Assembly (NCBI GenBank): GCA_027859195.1
Contig: JAQIBF010000114.1
Location: forward strand, 1 to 34,934
Source of the DNA: Helicobacteraceae bacterium
GTDB taxonomy: Bacteria; Campylobacterota; Campylobacteria; Campylobacterales; Sulfurimonadaceae
Reading direction: 5' to 3'
DNA: 34,934 bases
The number at the start of each line of letters is the position of its first letter. Within the stretch, counting starts at the first letter, position 1. A program made the translations under genes and the position numbers. Below are positions 25,274 through 33,228 of this stretch, piece by piece. The notes under the pieces are model-generated. The model was not told the origin of the DNA. It saw nothing but the letters and a program-made list of their open reading frames with translations, and ran no database searches.

Positions 25274-27253
25274 ATGAGCCAAAACAGTAACAAAGAGCCA
25301 AAAAACGATAATTTTTTTAACAAAAATCCTCTGATCACCTTTGCCATTTTTTCTGTAGTCGTTATCTTGATCTTTAAGACACTTATCGGTGAAAACGGTA
25401 GTCTAGGAGAACAGTTTGGTGGACAAAATACGACTAAGCACAAAGAGGTAAGCTACTCTGAACTTAAAGAACTGATCAAAACTAAATCAGTTTCAAAAGT
25501 CGATATCGGTCAAAGTTATATTCGCGCCAAAGGTGATGGCACCATATATACAACACGTCTGGTCGCTAACGACACGACGCTTGTCCCATTGCTGGACAAA
25601 GAGGGGATTGACTATAGCGGTTTCTCTGAGAGCAACTGGTTTACCGACATGTTCGGCTGGTTGTTTCCTTTCTTGATCATCATCGCGATCTGGATGTTTT
25701 TCGCGGGTCGTATGCAAAAGGGGATGGGCGGCGGTGTTCTTGGTATGGGCAGTTCTAAAAAACTGGTCAATTCCGAGAAGCCAAATACCAAGTTTGACGA
25801 TGTTGCCGGCGCTGAAGAAGCTAAAGAAGAAGTTCAAGAGATCGTTGAGTTTCTTAAATATCCCGGCCGTTATGTTGAACTTGGAGCGAAGATCCCTAAA
25901 GGGGTCCTGCTTGTAGGTAGTCCGGGTACCGGTAAAACACTATTGGCAAAAGCAGTTGCAGGCGAGGCTGAAGTGCCTTTCTTCTCTGTTTCCGGGTCCA
26001 GTTTTATTGAGATGTTCGTCGGTGTGGGTGCTGCACGTGTTCGTGATCTCTTTGAACAGGCTAAAAAAGATGCGCCTTCTATCATCTTTATCGATGAGAT
26101 CGATGCTATCGGTAAGAGCCGTGCAGCCGGTGGAATGATGGGCGGTAATGATGAACGTGAGCAGACACTCAACCAGCTCCTAGCCGAGATGGATGGTTTT
26201 GGTACAGACACGCCGATCATTATTCTGGCAGCGACAAACCGTCCTGAAGTCCTTGATCCGGCACTGTTGCGTCCGGGACGTTTTGACAGACAGGTCCTTG
26301 TTGACAAACCAGACTTTGAAGGGCGTATTGCAATTCTAAAAGTGCATGTCAAAGGTGTCAAGATGGATGCTGACGTTAAGATAGAAGAACTAGCACGTCT
26401 AACGGCAGGTTTAGCAGGGGCTGACCTTGCAAATATTATCAATGAAGCGGCGCTTCTTGCCGGCCGTAAAAGTCAAAAAACAGTGACACAGGCTGACTTG
26501 CTTGAGGCTGTTGAACGGGCTATCGCCGGTCTGAGCAAGAAAAACCGTCGTATCAACAAAAAAGAGCAGCGTATTGTGGCTTATCATGAATGTGGACATG
26601 CCCTGCTTGCTGAGACGACTAAAGGTGCGAAGAAGGTCTCTAAAGTCTCTATCGTTCCTCGGGGACTTGCAGCACTAGGCTATACGCTGAATACACCGGA
26701 AGAAAACAAGTATCTGGCACAGAAGCATGAGCTAATGGCAGAAGTCGATGTCTTGCTTGGCGGTCGTGCAGCAGAACAGGTCTTTATCGGTGAGATCTCT
26801 ACTGGTGCAAGCAATGACCTGGAACGTGCGACAGATATCATCAAGTCTATGGTTCAGGTCTATGGTATGAGTGATATAGCAGGACTTATGGTACTTGAAA
26901 AACAGCGTCAATCTTACCTCGGTGGACCTATGGGAGGTCAAGCCCGTGAATACTCAGAGAAAATGGCAGAAGATATGGATCAACATATCAAAGCAACTTT
27001 AGCTGAGCGTTACGATGCTGTTGTCTCTCGTCTTGAAGAGTACCGCGGTGCGATTGAAAAGATGGTCGAAGAGCTGTATAAAACAGAAAACCTCTCTGGC
27101 GATATTGTCCGTGAAGTGATCAAGACTTTTGAAAAAGAGAATGGTATGGAGACTAAGGTTGAAGAACCTGCTTCGCATGAAGATGAACGCGAGATTTCTG
27201 AAGATATGTCTCAAGACCAAAAAGATATTGACGAAAGTGATGATAAAAAGTGA
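25274..27253 (+). CDS. ftsH: ATP-dependent membrane metalloprotease FtsH
   Basis: A 659-residue AAA+ zinc protease that degrades unassembled or short-lived membrane and cytosolic proteins. Two membrane helices (~19-36 and ~123-144) flank a small periplasmic domain. Then come Walker A GSPGTGKT (215-222), Walker B IIFIDEID (269-276), [17 protein letters not shown] and zinc motif HECGH (438-442). The ATG at 25274 is chosen over ATG 25232, which lies inside prmA; the added 14 residues (MGNTCCNKKRKQID) are not FtsH-like, and AAGGAA precedes the chosen start. The acidic C-terminal tail is usual. The stop overlaps the ATG of the psd-like frame by 1 nt. Confidence 0.96.
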   Translation: MSQNSNKEPKNDNFFNKNPLITFAIFSVVVILIFKTLIGENGSLGEQFGGQNTTKHKEVSYSELKELIKTKSVSKVDIGQSYIRAKGDGTIYTTRLVANDTTLVPLLDKEGIDYSGFSESNWFTDMFGWLFPFLIIIAIWMFFAGRMQKGMGGGVLGMGSSKKLVNSEKPNTKFDDVAGAEEAKEEVQEIVEFLKYPGRYVELGAKIPKGVLLVGSPGTGKTLLAKAVAGEAEVPFFSVSGSSFIEMFVGVGAARVRDLFEQAKKDAPSIIFIDEIDAIGKSRAAGGMMGGNDEREQTLNQLLAEMDGFGTDTPIIILAATNRPEVLDPALLRPGRFDRQVLVDKPDFEGRIAILKVHVKGVKMDADVKIEELARLTAGLAGADLANIINEAALLAGRKSQKTVTQADLLEAVERAIAGLSKKNRRINKKEQRIVAYHECGHALLAETTKGAKKVSKVSIVPRGLAALGYTLNTPEENKYLAQKHELMAEVDVLLGGRAAEQVFIGEISTGASNDLERATDIIKSMVQVYGMSDIAGLMVLEKQRQSYLGGPMGGQAREYSEKMAEDMDQHIKATLAERYDAVVSRLEEYRGAIEKMVEELYKTENLSGDIVREVIKTFEKENGMETKVEEPASHEDEREISEDMSQDQKDIDESDDKK

Positions 27254-27333
27254 TGATCACTAAAGACACCTTCATTATCACAAAAGATGGATTCAAGTGT
27301 ATTGCAGCGACAGTTTATTGATTTCTTTTTTTG

Positions 27334-27891
27334 ATGCTCATAGATGCTGACTTCTTAGCATTTTTAAGTTTTTTACTGGTACTAGTGACCCTCTGGATAT
27401 ACCGTAATCCGGAACGTACTGTTCCTTATCTGGAGAAAAACAGCATTGTCAGTATTGCGGATGGTACGATCAAAAGTATTGAGACACTAGAGGTCGATAA
27501 AGGTATTGATCGGTATAAGATCGTGATCAAAACAGGCTTCTTGGACACTGCAATATTGCGTGTGCCTTTTGCCTGTGAGGTACAATCGACAGAGCTTGTT
27601 CATGGTGCACGCCTCTCTTCCTACACACCGTTAGCAAATAAGCTGAACGAACAGAGTCATATTGTATTTGGTCAAGATGACAAAGAAATTAGCGTGACCC
27701 ACACAATGCACTTGGCATCTGTCGGTATAAAAAACCGTTTAAAGACAAAAGCTCCTGTTGTACAAGGGATGCGTTATGGTCTGATGGTTAAAGGTGAGAC
27801 CACCGTTGTCCTACCTGCAAATTCTCGTATAGCGGTGAAAGTAGGGGATACTGTTCGTGCAGGCGAAACCCTTCTGGGATTCTTTTCATAA
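27334..27891 (+). CDS. Phosphatidylserine decarboxylase-related protein, N-terminus cut by in-frame TGA
   Basis: Codes for 185 residues from ATG 27334: a membrane helix (~6-23), WIYRNPER, IADGTIKSIE and a C-terminal VKGETTVVLPANSRIAVKVG, as in the psd-related gene found between ftsH and pssA in other Campylobacterota. The natural start is probably ATG 27253, which overlaps the ftsH stop; its frame ([22 protein letters not shown]) is the same but meets TGA at 27319-27321. From that ATG the product would be ~212 residues, the usual length. ATG 27334 has no ribosome site. The Psd self-cleavage serine motif is replaced by GMRYGLMVKG, so true decarboxylase activity is doubtful. Confidence 0.65.
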   Translation: MLIDADFLAFLSFLLVLVTLWIYRNPERTVPYLEKNSIVSIADGTIKSIETLEVDKGIDRYKIVIKTGFLDTAILRVPFACEVQSTELVHGARLSSYTPLANKLNEQSHIVFGQDDKEISVTHTMHLASVGIKNRLKTKAPVVQGMRYGLMVKGETTVVLPANSRIAVKVGDTVRAGETLLGFFS

Positions 27892-28616
27892 TGATGAAAA
27901 AACAGCCCACCCAACTCGCTTATCTTTTACCTAACTTTTTTACCGCGTCAAGTATCTTTGCCGGCATCTTTAGCATCATATCTGCCGTTGAGGGCAATTT
28001 TGTACTTTCGGCATGGATGGTGTTGTTGTCACTTATCTTTGATGGCTTAGACGGACGTGTAGCACGTCTGACAAACACCTGCAGTCAATTCGGTGTTGAG
28101 TTTGATTCTCTAGCTGACATCGTCGCCTTTGGTGTGGCGCCTGCGATATTGCTTTATCTTTATGCTGGTCTTGACTTTGGCCGTTTTGGAATTATGACAA
28201 GTGCCCTGTTTGTCATCTTCGGCGGTATTCGTCTTGCCCGTTTCAATGTGGTAACGGGTGAGAGCGAGCCATCGGTATTCATCGGTGTCCCCATTCCGAC
28301 TGCTGCCGTTTTTATCTCCATATTGGTGCTTCTCTTCGAGAAGTACACATTCTTGGCAGAGTATAAACTTGTTATCTTGATCGGCGCTTTAGTGGTAGCG
28401 GTGTTGATGGTGAGCAATATACGCTACCCAAGTTTTAAAAAAGTGGATATGGACAAAAAAAATATACGCCGTATCTTTGTCGTTATCGTTGCATTGGCGA
28501 TGATTGTCTTCATCTATCCGGTCGAGGGCTTTGCTATCTTCTTTTCGCTCTATATCTTATATGGCCCGATACGCTCACTGTGGGCGCTTTACAAACGCTC
28601 AAAATTATTGAAGTAA
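27891..28616 (+). CDS. pssA: CDP-diacylglycerol--serine O-phosphatidyltransferase PssA
   Basis: A 241-residue membrane enzyme that makes phosphatidylserine from CDP-diacylglycerol and L-serine. The CDP-alcohol phosphotransferase motif is complete: DGLDGRVAR (51-59) with G68, D72 and D76 in GVEFDSLAD. Six to eight hydrophobic helices are visible. It overlaps the psd-like stop by 1 nt, which fits a joint role in phosphatidylethanolamine supply. It is the last gene of the block; a 12-bp palindrome TAAAACGTTTTA covers its stop codon (28614-28625). Confidence 0.93.
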   Translation: MMKKQPTQLAYLLPNFFTASSIFAGIFSIISAVEGNFVLSAWMVLLSLIFDGLDGRVARLTNTCSQFGVEFDSLADIVAFGVAPAILLYLYAGLDFGRFGIMTSALFVIFGGIRLARFNVVTGESEPSVFIGVPIPTAAVFISILVLLFEKYTFLAEYKLVILIGALVVAVLMVSNIRYPSFKKVDMDKKNIRRIFVVIVALAMIVFIYPVEGFAIFFSLYILYGPIRSLWALYKRSKLLK

Positions 28617-28994
28617 AACGTTTTAACGCCGCCATCTTTTGTCATGGTTACACATGATGGTAAACGAGAGCTCTCTAAATCATCATAACGTCACTGCTTG
28701 CTACTTTGTCAATAACTCTTTCATGTAGTCGTATCGATAGGTTTCAAGAAATAGGGGAGGGTGTTTGAACGCATAGTAAGCAGCTCCGGTACAATACCGA
28801 AATAGTGTTCGCATACATTGCGATCAGTATCTAGAAAACTTCTTTAGGCGGAGAATCCGCCTCTTCTCTCTATACAGTTCTTTTTTACTGATGATTTCAT
28901 AATAATGTATATATTTTAAGCACTCAAAACAAATGTTTTTTTACCGTTGATGTAATATTGAGTTAGTAGATTATCATACTCAAAAGGAGATTTG
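28617..28994. other. 378-bp gap with hairpin and a possible minus-strand gene remnant
   Basis: No intact gene. On the minus strand, ~28701-28843 reads in two adjacent frames as plausible protein: NVCEHYFGIVPELL in one, then YAFKHPPLFLETYRYDYMK and LLTK with a stop at 28701-28703. A 1-nt shift near 28776 would join them, so this may be the C-terminal scrap of a decayed gene; I do not recognise it. A hairpin follows at 28846-28862. The last 100 bp are AT-rich and hold the promoter of the next gene. Confidence 0.3.
28846..28862 (+). terminator. GC-rich stem-loop, possible terminator of the pssA block
   Basis: AGGCGGA (28846-28852) and TCCGCCT (28856-28862) form a perfect 7-bp stem with a GAA loop, followed by the pyrimidine-rich CTTCTCTCT. 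The T run is impure and the site is 230 bp after pssA, so it is a moderate call. Confidence 0.45.
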
Positions 28995-29348
28995 ATGATA
29001 CCTTTAATAAAATATGTGAACATTGAAAAAGAGCTTCCCCATCTAACCCCTGTTTTAAAAGAGGCGTTGCAGACAGATGTCCTCTATATTAAACAGGTCA
29101 ATAAAGAGTGTGAACACTATGTCAAAGAGTGTCAGCAGGTATGTGTGTTGACCGATACACACTATATTATCTATTCCCCCTATATGAAAGAGGGCGACTA
29201 TGCGAGAGAATATTTTGTCTTTTTGGATGAAACGGGAAAGACAATCTGTCACATCGGCGGAAACAGTATTAAAATCGGCGGTCTCATCAGACCATGTGAA
29301 AATTTAAAACTGAGTGATGCGTATAAACACAGCATAAGACACGCTTAA
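28995..29348 (+). CDS. Small protein of unknown function
   Basis: A 117-residue soluble protein without signal peptide or membrane helix. I do not recognise the family. It contains several cysteines (KECEHYVKECQQVC) that might bind a metal, and a C-terminal part YFVFLDETGKTICHIGG that looks like a short PAS/Cache-style beta hairpin. ATG 28995 is chosen over TTG 28992 because AGGAG at 28985-28989 lies 5 nt before it. A good ribosome site and typical codon use argue that it is a real gene. It is monocistronic. Confidence 0.65.
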   Translation: MIPLIKYVNIEKELPHLTPVLKEALQTDVLYIKQVNKECEHYVKECQQVCVLTDTHYIIYSPYMKEGDYAREYFVFLDETGKTICHIGGNSIKIGGLIRPCENLKLSDAYKHSIRHA

Positions 29349-29488
29349 GAGCAATGTAGAGTATCTGTTACTCGCTATGAGTACGACTAGGTGTTTTAGA
29401 GATGCCCTTTATATCTTCAATATACGAAAAACACTATTTTGAAAGGTTTTAATCTTTGAGTAACTGTAAGAAGCGTCCGACTACTGTA

Positions 29489-29949
29489 TTAACTAATATG
29501 TTTTTCTAGGAACGTTACTGCCCGTTTTAGATCATCTGGATTTTTTTTGGTATTAATACACAACCATCTCTCTAGGAGGTCACTCTTCTGTAATAGCTCT
29601 TTTTCAAAACTCAGCGGGGAATCATCTATCCAAAAAAGTCTGATTCAAAGTCAATCGTCTCTGTCTTCAATGTATTCCAACGGGTAGGTTGAATCTCAGA
29701 CAGTAATTGAAGTGTTGCTTCGTCCGTGTATCTGGATAAATAGTTAATTGCGTTCTCTGGATTATTATCTTTACAATGCGTTGTCAGCCAATTGCATTCA
29801 AAATTATTCAGACAAAATTGTAAAAATTCTTTTGCATAGCGTGCCAGGATGATCTGCGGACCATTATTTGAAGCTTGAGCAAGGAGAACACCGCAATGTC
29901 CAGATAGACTTTTACTTTCATAGACTCTCCTAGTAAGATAAATCTGCAA
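29489..29949 (-). pseudogene. Unknown conserved-looking protein, frameshifted in an A6/T6 run
   Basis: The first frame gives 107 residues (YLTRRVYESKSLSGHCGVLL, CNWLTTHCKDN, LSEIQPTRWNTLKTE) and stops at 29626. Directly downstream another frame gives IDDSPLSFEKELLQKSDLL, ERWLCINTKKNPDDLKRAV and ends at TAA 29489-29491. Adding one base to the six-base run at 29632-29637 joins them as ESDFFWIDDSPLS, a smooth ~152-residue protein with an acidic motif reminiscent of HAD-like folds. The only start available is TTG 29949 without a clear ribosome site. Either a real frameshift, a slippage-prone switch, or a base-calling error. Confidence 0.65.
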
Positions 29950-29984
29950 GCAGTAAAAGAGTGTTTCAACACTGTTTAGTAGAA

Positions 29985-31070
29985 TTATTGCTTCTCTTTA
30001 GGTGCCAAAACCCATAATTCAACTTTTTCATTAGTTCTAGAATCAGTACGTTTTGTTCTTTTTGATGAAGCTCTTACACCTCTTCTTAGGTGCAACTCTT
30101 TTCTAAAACGATTGTTCTTTTGCAGTTCTTCTATTATTGGATGCGTGCTTTCTTCTTCAACGACTTGCGCTAGATTTGAAAATATTAGAACTATTTTTCC
30201 ATCAGGAGCAAGGTGCTTTTGTGCCTGCTCAAAAAACCTTGGAAACAGTTCCTCTTCATAATAGATGGCTTTATCGATTCCCTCTTCCAATTTATGTTTT
30301 GCAAGTAACCAAGGAGGATTAAAAACAATAAGATCAGCTTTAACATCACAATTTTCAAATAGATCACCATGATTTAGTGTTATCTTATCTTCAAACCCTA
30401 ATCGTTTGCTCTCCTGAGAAACACCGATAATCGCATTTTTATTTGTGTCAGTTGCGAAGATATTTTTAAAACCGTTTTGGATTAATTGAAATGTTAAAAC
30501 ACCACTTCCTACTCCAATATCTATTGCGTTATCCTTTGCTCCTTCGTATGTCTTTAACCATTTATCAAATAACTTTAAATGGTCAAATCGTGTTGGAAAA
30601 TATGTTCCATAAAAGGGGTGAAGCGTTAAATTTAACGTTTCAATTTCAATTCCATTTTTATACCACTGCCATGCGCTATTCATTCCTTGAACTTCAGGAA
30701 AAGATATATAAAATTCTGATGCATCCGGGTATAGCAACTCCAACCAGCCAATATCAGGACATTTTTTAACCGTTAGTCTGTTATCTTTTACTTTCAGCAA
30801 TAATCTGTGTGAGGCTTCTCTAAATGCAGAACGAAAATCACGTTGTCCCTGAAAACTTTTGTTATCATGTTTAAGTAAAAGGTCTCTTTTTAGTTCAGTT
30901 AAAAGTTGTAACCCATTGCTGTAAACTCCTTCAACAAGAACATACTTTCCTGCAATCATTTCGGCAACAGTCGCCTCTGTATCCATTTTGCGGTTGAAGC
31001 TTATGGCGTCAATCGCTGTAGTTATGATATTTGGTCTATCTGGTTGGATAGATTGTAAATCTTTATTCAT
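29985..31070 (-). CDS. Class I SAM-dependent methyltransferase with NPPW motif
   Basis: A 361-residue protein. An N-terminal region (~1-185) of unknown role is followed by a Rossmann methyltransferase domain: motif I AIDIGVGSGVLTFQLIQNG, acidic loop IFATDTNKNAI, LNHGDLFEN and catalytic motif IV DLIVFNPPWLL. NPPW/NPPY is found in enzymes that methylate amino groups of glutamine or nucleic-acid bases (PrmC, RsmC, RlmG-like). The two-domain layout is closer to the rRNA/ribosomal-protein type than to restriction enzymes, and no restriction gene is nearby. The start overlaps a small upstream reading frame by 8 nt. Confidence 0.75.
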   Translation of the reverse strand: MNKDLQSIQPDRPNIITTAIDAISFNRKMDTEATVAEMIAGKYVLVEGVYSNGLQLLTELKRDLLLKHDNKSFQGQRDFRSAFREASHRLLLKVKDNRLTVKKCPDIGWLELLYPDASEFYISFPEVQGMNSAWQWYKNGIEIETLNLTLHPFYGTYFPTRFDHLKLFDKWLKTYEGAKDNAIDIGVGSGVLTFQLIQNGFKNIFATDTNKNAIIGVSQESKRLGFEDKITLNHGDLFENCDVKADLIVFNPPWLLAKHKLEEGIDKAIYYEEELFPRFFEQAQKHLAPDGKIVLIFSNLAQVVEEESTHPIIEELQKNNRFRKELHLRRGVRASSKRTKRTDSRTNEKVELWVLAPKEKQ

Positions 31071-31305
31071 CTAATTTGCCCTTTATCTTATGTTGCAGTT
31101 TAATGTATACAGCTTTGTTCTGGTCTAATTTAATGCCATTGATATTGTCCCAGGATTTATCATTTAATTCTTTTTATATAAAGGGCACCTCTAAAGTCTG
31201 CGCTAAATATAAGAGGATGATATGACTTGAAATTCCTATCTATAAAGTTGTATAAATCGTCATATCCGGAGACCATGGACAATTGATTTTGAGATAATTT
31301 TTCAT
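31063..31305 (-). pseudogene. Small (~80-aa) gene overlapping the methyltransferase start, frameshifted
   Basis: Three short frames run into one another: ATG 31305 with AAA codons; then LSQNQLSMVSGYDDLYNF, RNFKSYHPLIFSADFRGA ending at TGA 31160-31162; then LNDKSWDNINGIKLDQNK, VYIKLQHKIKGKLDE ending at TAA 31063-31065. The joins fall in A/T runs (five T at 31298-31302 and five T at 31171-31175 on the plus strand). With two compensating 1-nt changes the product is one continuous ~80-residue soluble protein whose stop overlaps the methyltransferase ATG, as in a coupled operon. I do not recognise the family. This is an interpretation from reading the frames. Confidence 0.4.
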
Positions 31306-31414
31306 TGCATAACTATTTATTAAAGGAACTAATATCCCTCTATTCCACTATTAAAAGTATAGCAAAAGTGTCTTGATATAGATGAGAGTTTACAGGCAAG
31401 CAATAGGCAATCAA

Positions 31415-31680
<266 letters not shown>

Positions 31681-31884
31681 AGCTTTGGATGTATTTTTCT
31701 TATTGTCTTTCTACGCCTTAGTATATAATGATTAAGTAGGGTGTAAAATTTTATTTTATTAGTTTTGGAAGCGTATAGGCAGTTAAGATAATGAAACCTT
31801 AGAAAAGATGCTGGATTATAAGATTATTATGCAGTGGTAAATTAGATTGTATAAGTTTAGTATACTGAGTTAAGCAAGTGGAGA

Positions 31885-32262
31885 TTATTTTTCTCTGATA
31901 ACACTTGTGCATTGCGGATGATCTTCACTAGTTGTTCCGTGCTCTTGTACATAGTTTATACCCCATTCATACATCTCTTTTAAAACTGACTCTAGCTGCT
32001 TTCCTATTGGAGTAAGAGAATATACAACCTTTGGTGGAACCTCTGGAAAAACTTCTCTGTGGATTATATTTTTCTTTTCAAGCTCTTTGAGTTTGACAGT
32101 AAGCGTTTTTTGACTGACATCAGGTATAGCAGAATGTAGCTCTTTAAATCGTTTATTACCTTCAAGAAGATACCAAATTATTTTCATCTTCCATCTGTCA
32201 TTAAAGATGTCCAGAGTTATATCTACTGAACATTTGTACTCTTTGTCGTTAATATAATGCAC
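31885..32262 (-). CDS. HxlR-family winged-helix regulator
   Basis: A 125-residue HxlR protein: CSVDITLDIFNDRWKMKIIW (C11 near the N-terminus as in redox/electrophile sensors of the family), a recognition helix in SQKTLTVKLKELEKKNIIHR, wing PPKVVYSLTPIGKQL. The start is GTG at 32262 with AAAGG upstream on this strand. It is divergent from the DJ-1/YqhD genes, the usual position for a regulator of an aldehyde- or electrophile-responsive cassette. An inverted repeat overlaps its own start codon, suggesting self-repression. Confidence 0.88.
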   Translation of the reverse strand: MHYINDKEYKCSVDITLDIFNDRWKMKIIWYLLEGNKRFKELHSAIPDVSQKTLTVKLKELEKKNIIHREVFPEVPPKVVYSLTPIGKQLESVLKEMYEWGINYVQEHGTTSEDHPQCTSVIREK

Positions 32263-32285
32263 GGATAACCTTTATTTATTATCCG
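32262..32285. promoter_or_regulatory. Inverted repeat over the hxlR-type gene start (candidate operator)
   Basis: CGGATAA (32262-32268) and TTATCCG (32279-32285) are perfect 7-bp arms with a 10-nt spacer, touching the GTG start codon of the regulator. A dimer bound here would block its own translation start region and transcription. HxlR proteins bind as dimers to such repeats; the exact site is inferred. Confidence 0.4.
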
Positions 32286-32317
32286 AATTATATCATAAAA
32301 TAATTTTACTTCCATTA

Positions 32318-32337
32318 CTTACCTAAAGTATCGTAAG
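32318..32337. promoter_or_regulatory. CTTAC/GTAAG inverted repeat in the divergent region (candidate HxlR operator)
   Basis: CTTAC (32318-32322) and GTAAG (32333-32337) with a 10-nt spacer, 33 bp beyond the first repeat. The context TACTTACCTAAAGTA resembles the TAC-rich dyads to which HxlR regulators bind. It lies about 180 bp before the DJ-1-like gene and could control both directions. The remaining ~180 bp up to 32517 show AT-rich promoter-like sequence only. Confidence 0.4.
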
Positions 32338-32517
32338 GGAAGATTAAGATTATAAGGGATACCATTTTCCAATCACAAAATAATGGTTTTGGTGATGCTT
32401 TTCTTTAGATGAAGAAAATATAGCTACAGATAAAACATTTCAGTTTTGTGTGGCTAACCATTGTTCGTTAGAATAACCACTAAGACAAAATAAAATTTAA
32501 AAACAAAGAGGTCTAAA

Positions 32518-33207
32518 ATGAGTACTAAAAAAATATTAATGGTGTTAACGTCGCATGATAAATTAGGTGACACAGGTAGAAAAACTGGCTTTTGGATAGA
32601 AGAATTTGCTACTCCATATTATGCGTTTAAAGATGCTGGCATAGAGATAGTATTGGCATCACCATCCGGTGGTCAAGCGCCAATCGATCCTAGTAGTGAA
32701 TTAGAGGATTTTCAAACCCCAGCAACGGCTCGCTATTACGCTGACAGTGATACGCAAAACATTGTCGCTAATACGGTTGTTTTATCTGAAGCCAATGTTG
32801 AAGAGTTCGATGCAGTATTCTATCCAGGTGGTCATGGTCCTTTATGGGACTTAACAGAGAACAGCGATTCTATTCAATTAATCGAACGTTTTCTTGCGGC
32901 TAATAAGCCTGTTGCTGCGGTATGTCACGCTCCCGCGGCCTTGTTAAATGTCAAGGATAGTTCTGGCGAGTATGCAATTAAAGGCAAAGCGGTTACGGGC
33001 TTCACTAACAGCGAAGAAGATGCAGTGCAATTAACCGACATAGTCCCTTTTTCACTTCAAGATGAATTGATCAAACGTGGTGGTGACTATCAAAAAGCCG
33101 ATGACTGGAATCCATTTGCTGTTCAAGATGGACTGATCATTTCAGGACAAAATCCGCAAAGTTCAGAATTAGTTGCACAAAAGCTACTTAGCCAATTAAA
33201 CGCTTAA
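32518..33207 (+). CDS. DJ-1/PfpI family protein, Hsp31/glyoxalase III-like
   Basis: A 229-residue protein with the nucleophile elbow AAVCHAPAALL (C136, H137), the upstream glutamate in TGFWIEEFATPYYAF (E28/E29) and FYPGGHGPLWDL. These three residues define the glyoxalase-III/Hsp31-like subgroup, which converts methylglyoxal to lactate or repairs glycation. The length and motifs are complete, so it should be active. AGAGG precedes the ATG by 6 nt. It is the first gene of a cassette with a YqhD-type aldehyde reductase 21 bp downstream, both consistent with detoxifying reactive carbonyls. Its sequence style looks gammaproteobacterial. Confidence 0.88.
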   Translation: MSTKKILMVLTSHDKLGDTGRKTGFWIEEFATPYYAFKDAGIEIVLASPSGGQAPIDPSSELEDFQTPATARYYADSDTQNIVANTVVLSEANVEEFDAVFYPGGHGPLWDLTENSDSIQLIERFLAANKPVAAVCHAPAALLNVKDSSGEYAIKGKAVTGFTNSEEDAVQLTDIVPFSLQDELIKRGGDYQKADDWNPFAVQDGLIISGQNPQSSELVAQKLLSQLNA

Positions 33208-33228
33208 TTTTATTGTGAGGCAGTACCT

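Noticed and set aside
25870-26442. 190-aa minus-strand open frame
   Set aside because: It is the antisense shadow of the ftsH AAA domain; serine/arginine-rich composition and no ribosome site.
27319-27321. TGA in the psd-like gene read as selenocysteine
   Set aside because: The position is in a membrane-anchor region with no catalytic role, and no selenocysteine hairpin was evident just downstream.
31077-31187. Inverted pair TGCCCTTTAT / ATAAAGGGCA as ends of an inserted element
   Set aside because: The region between reads as part of the small frameshifted gene, and no target duplication is seen; probably coincidence.
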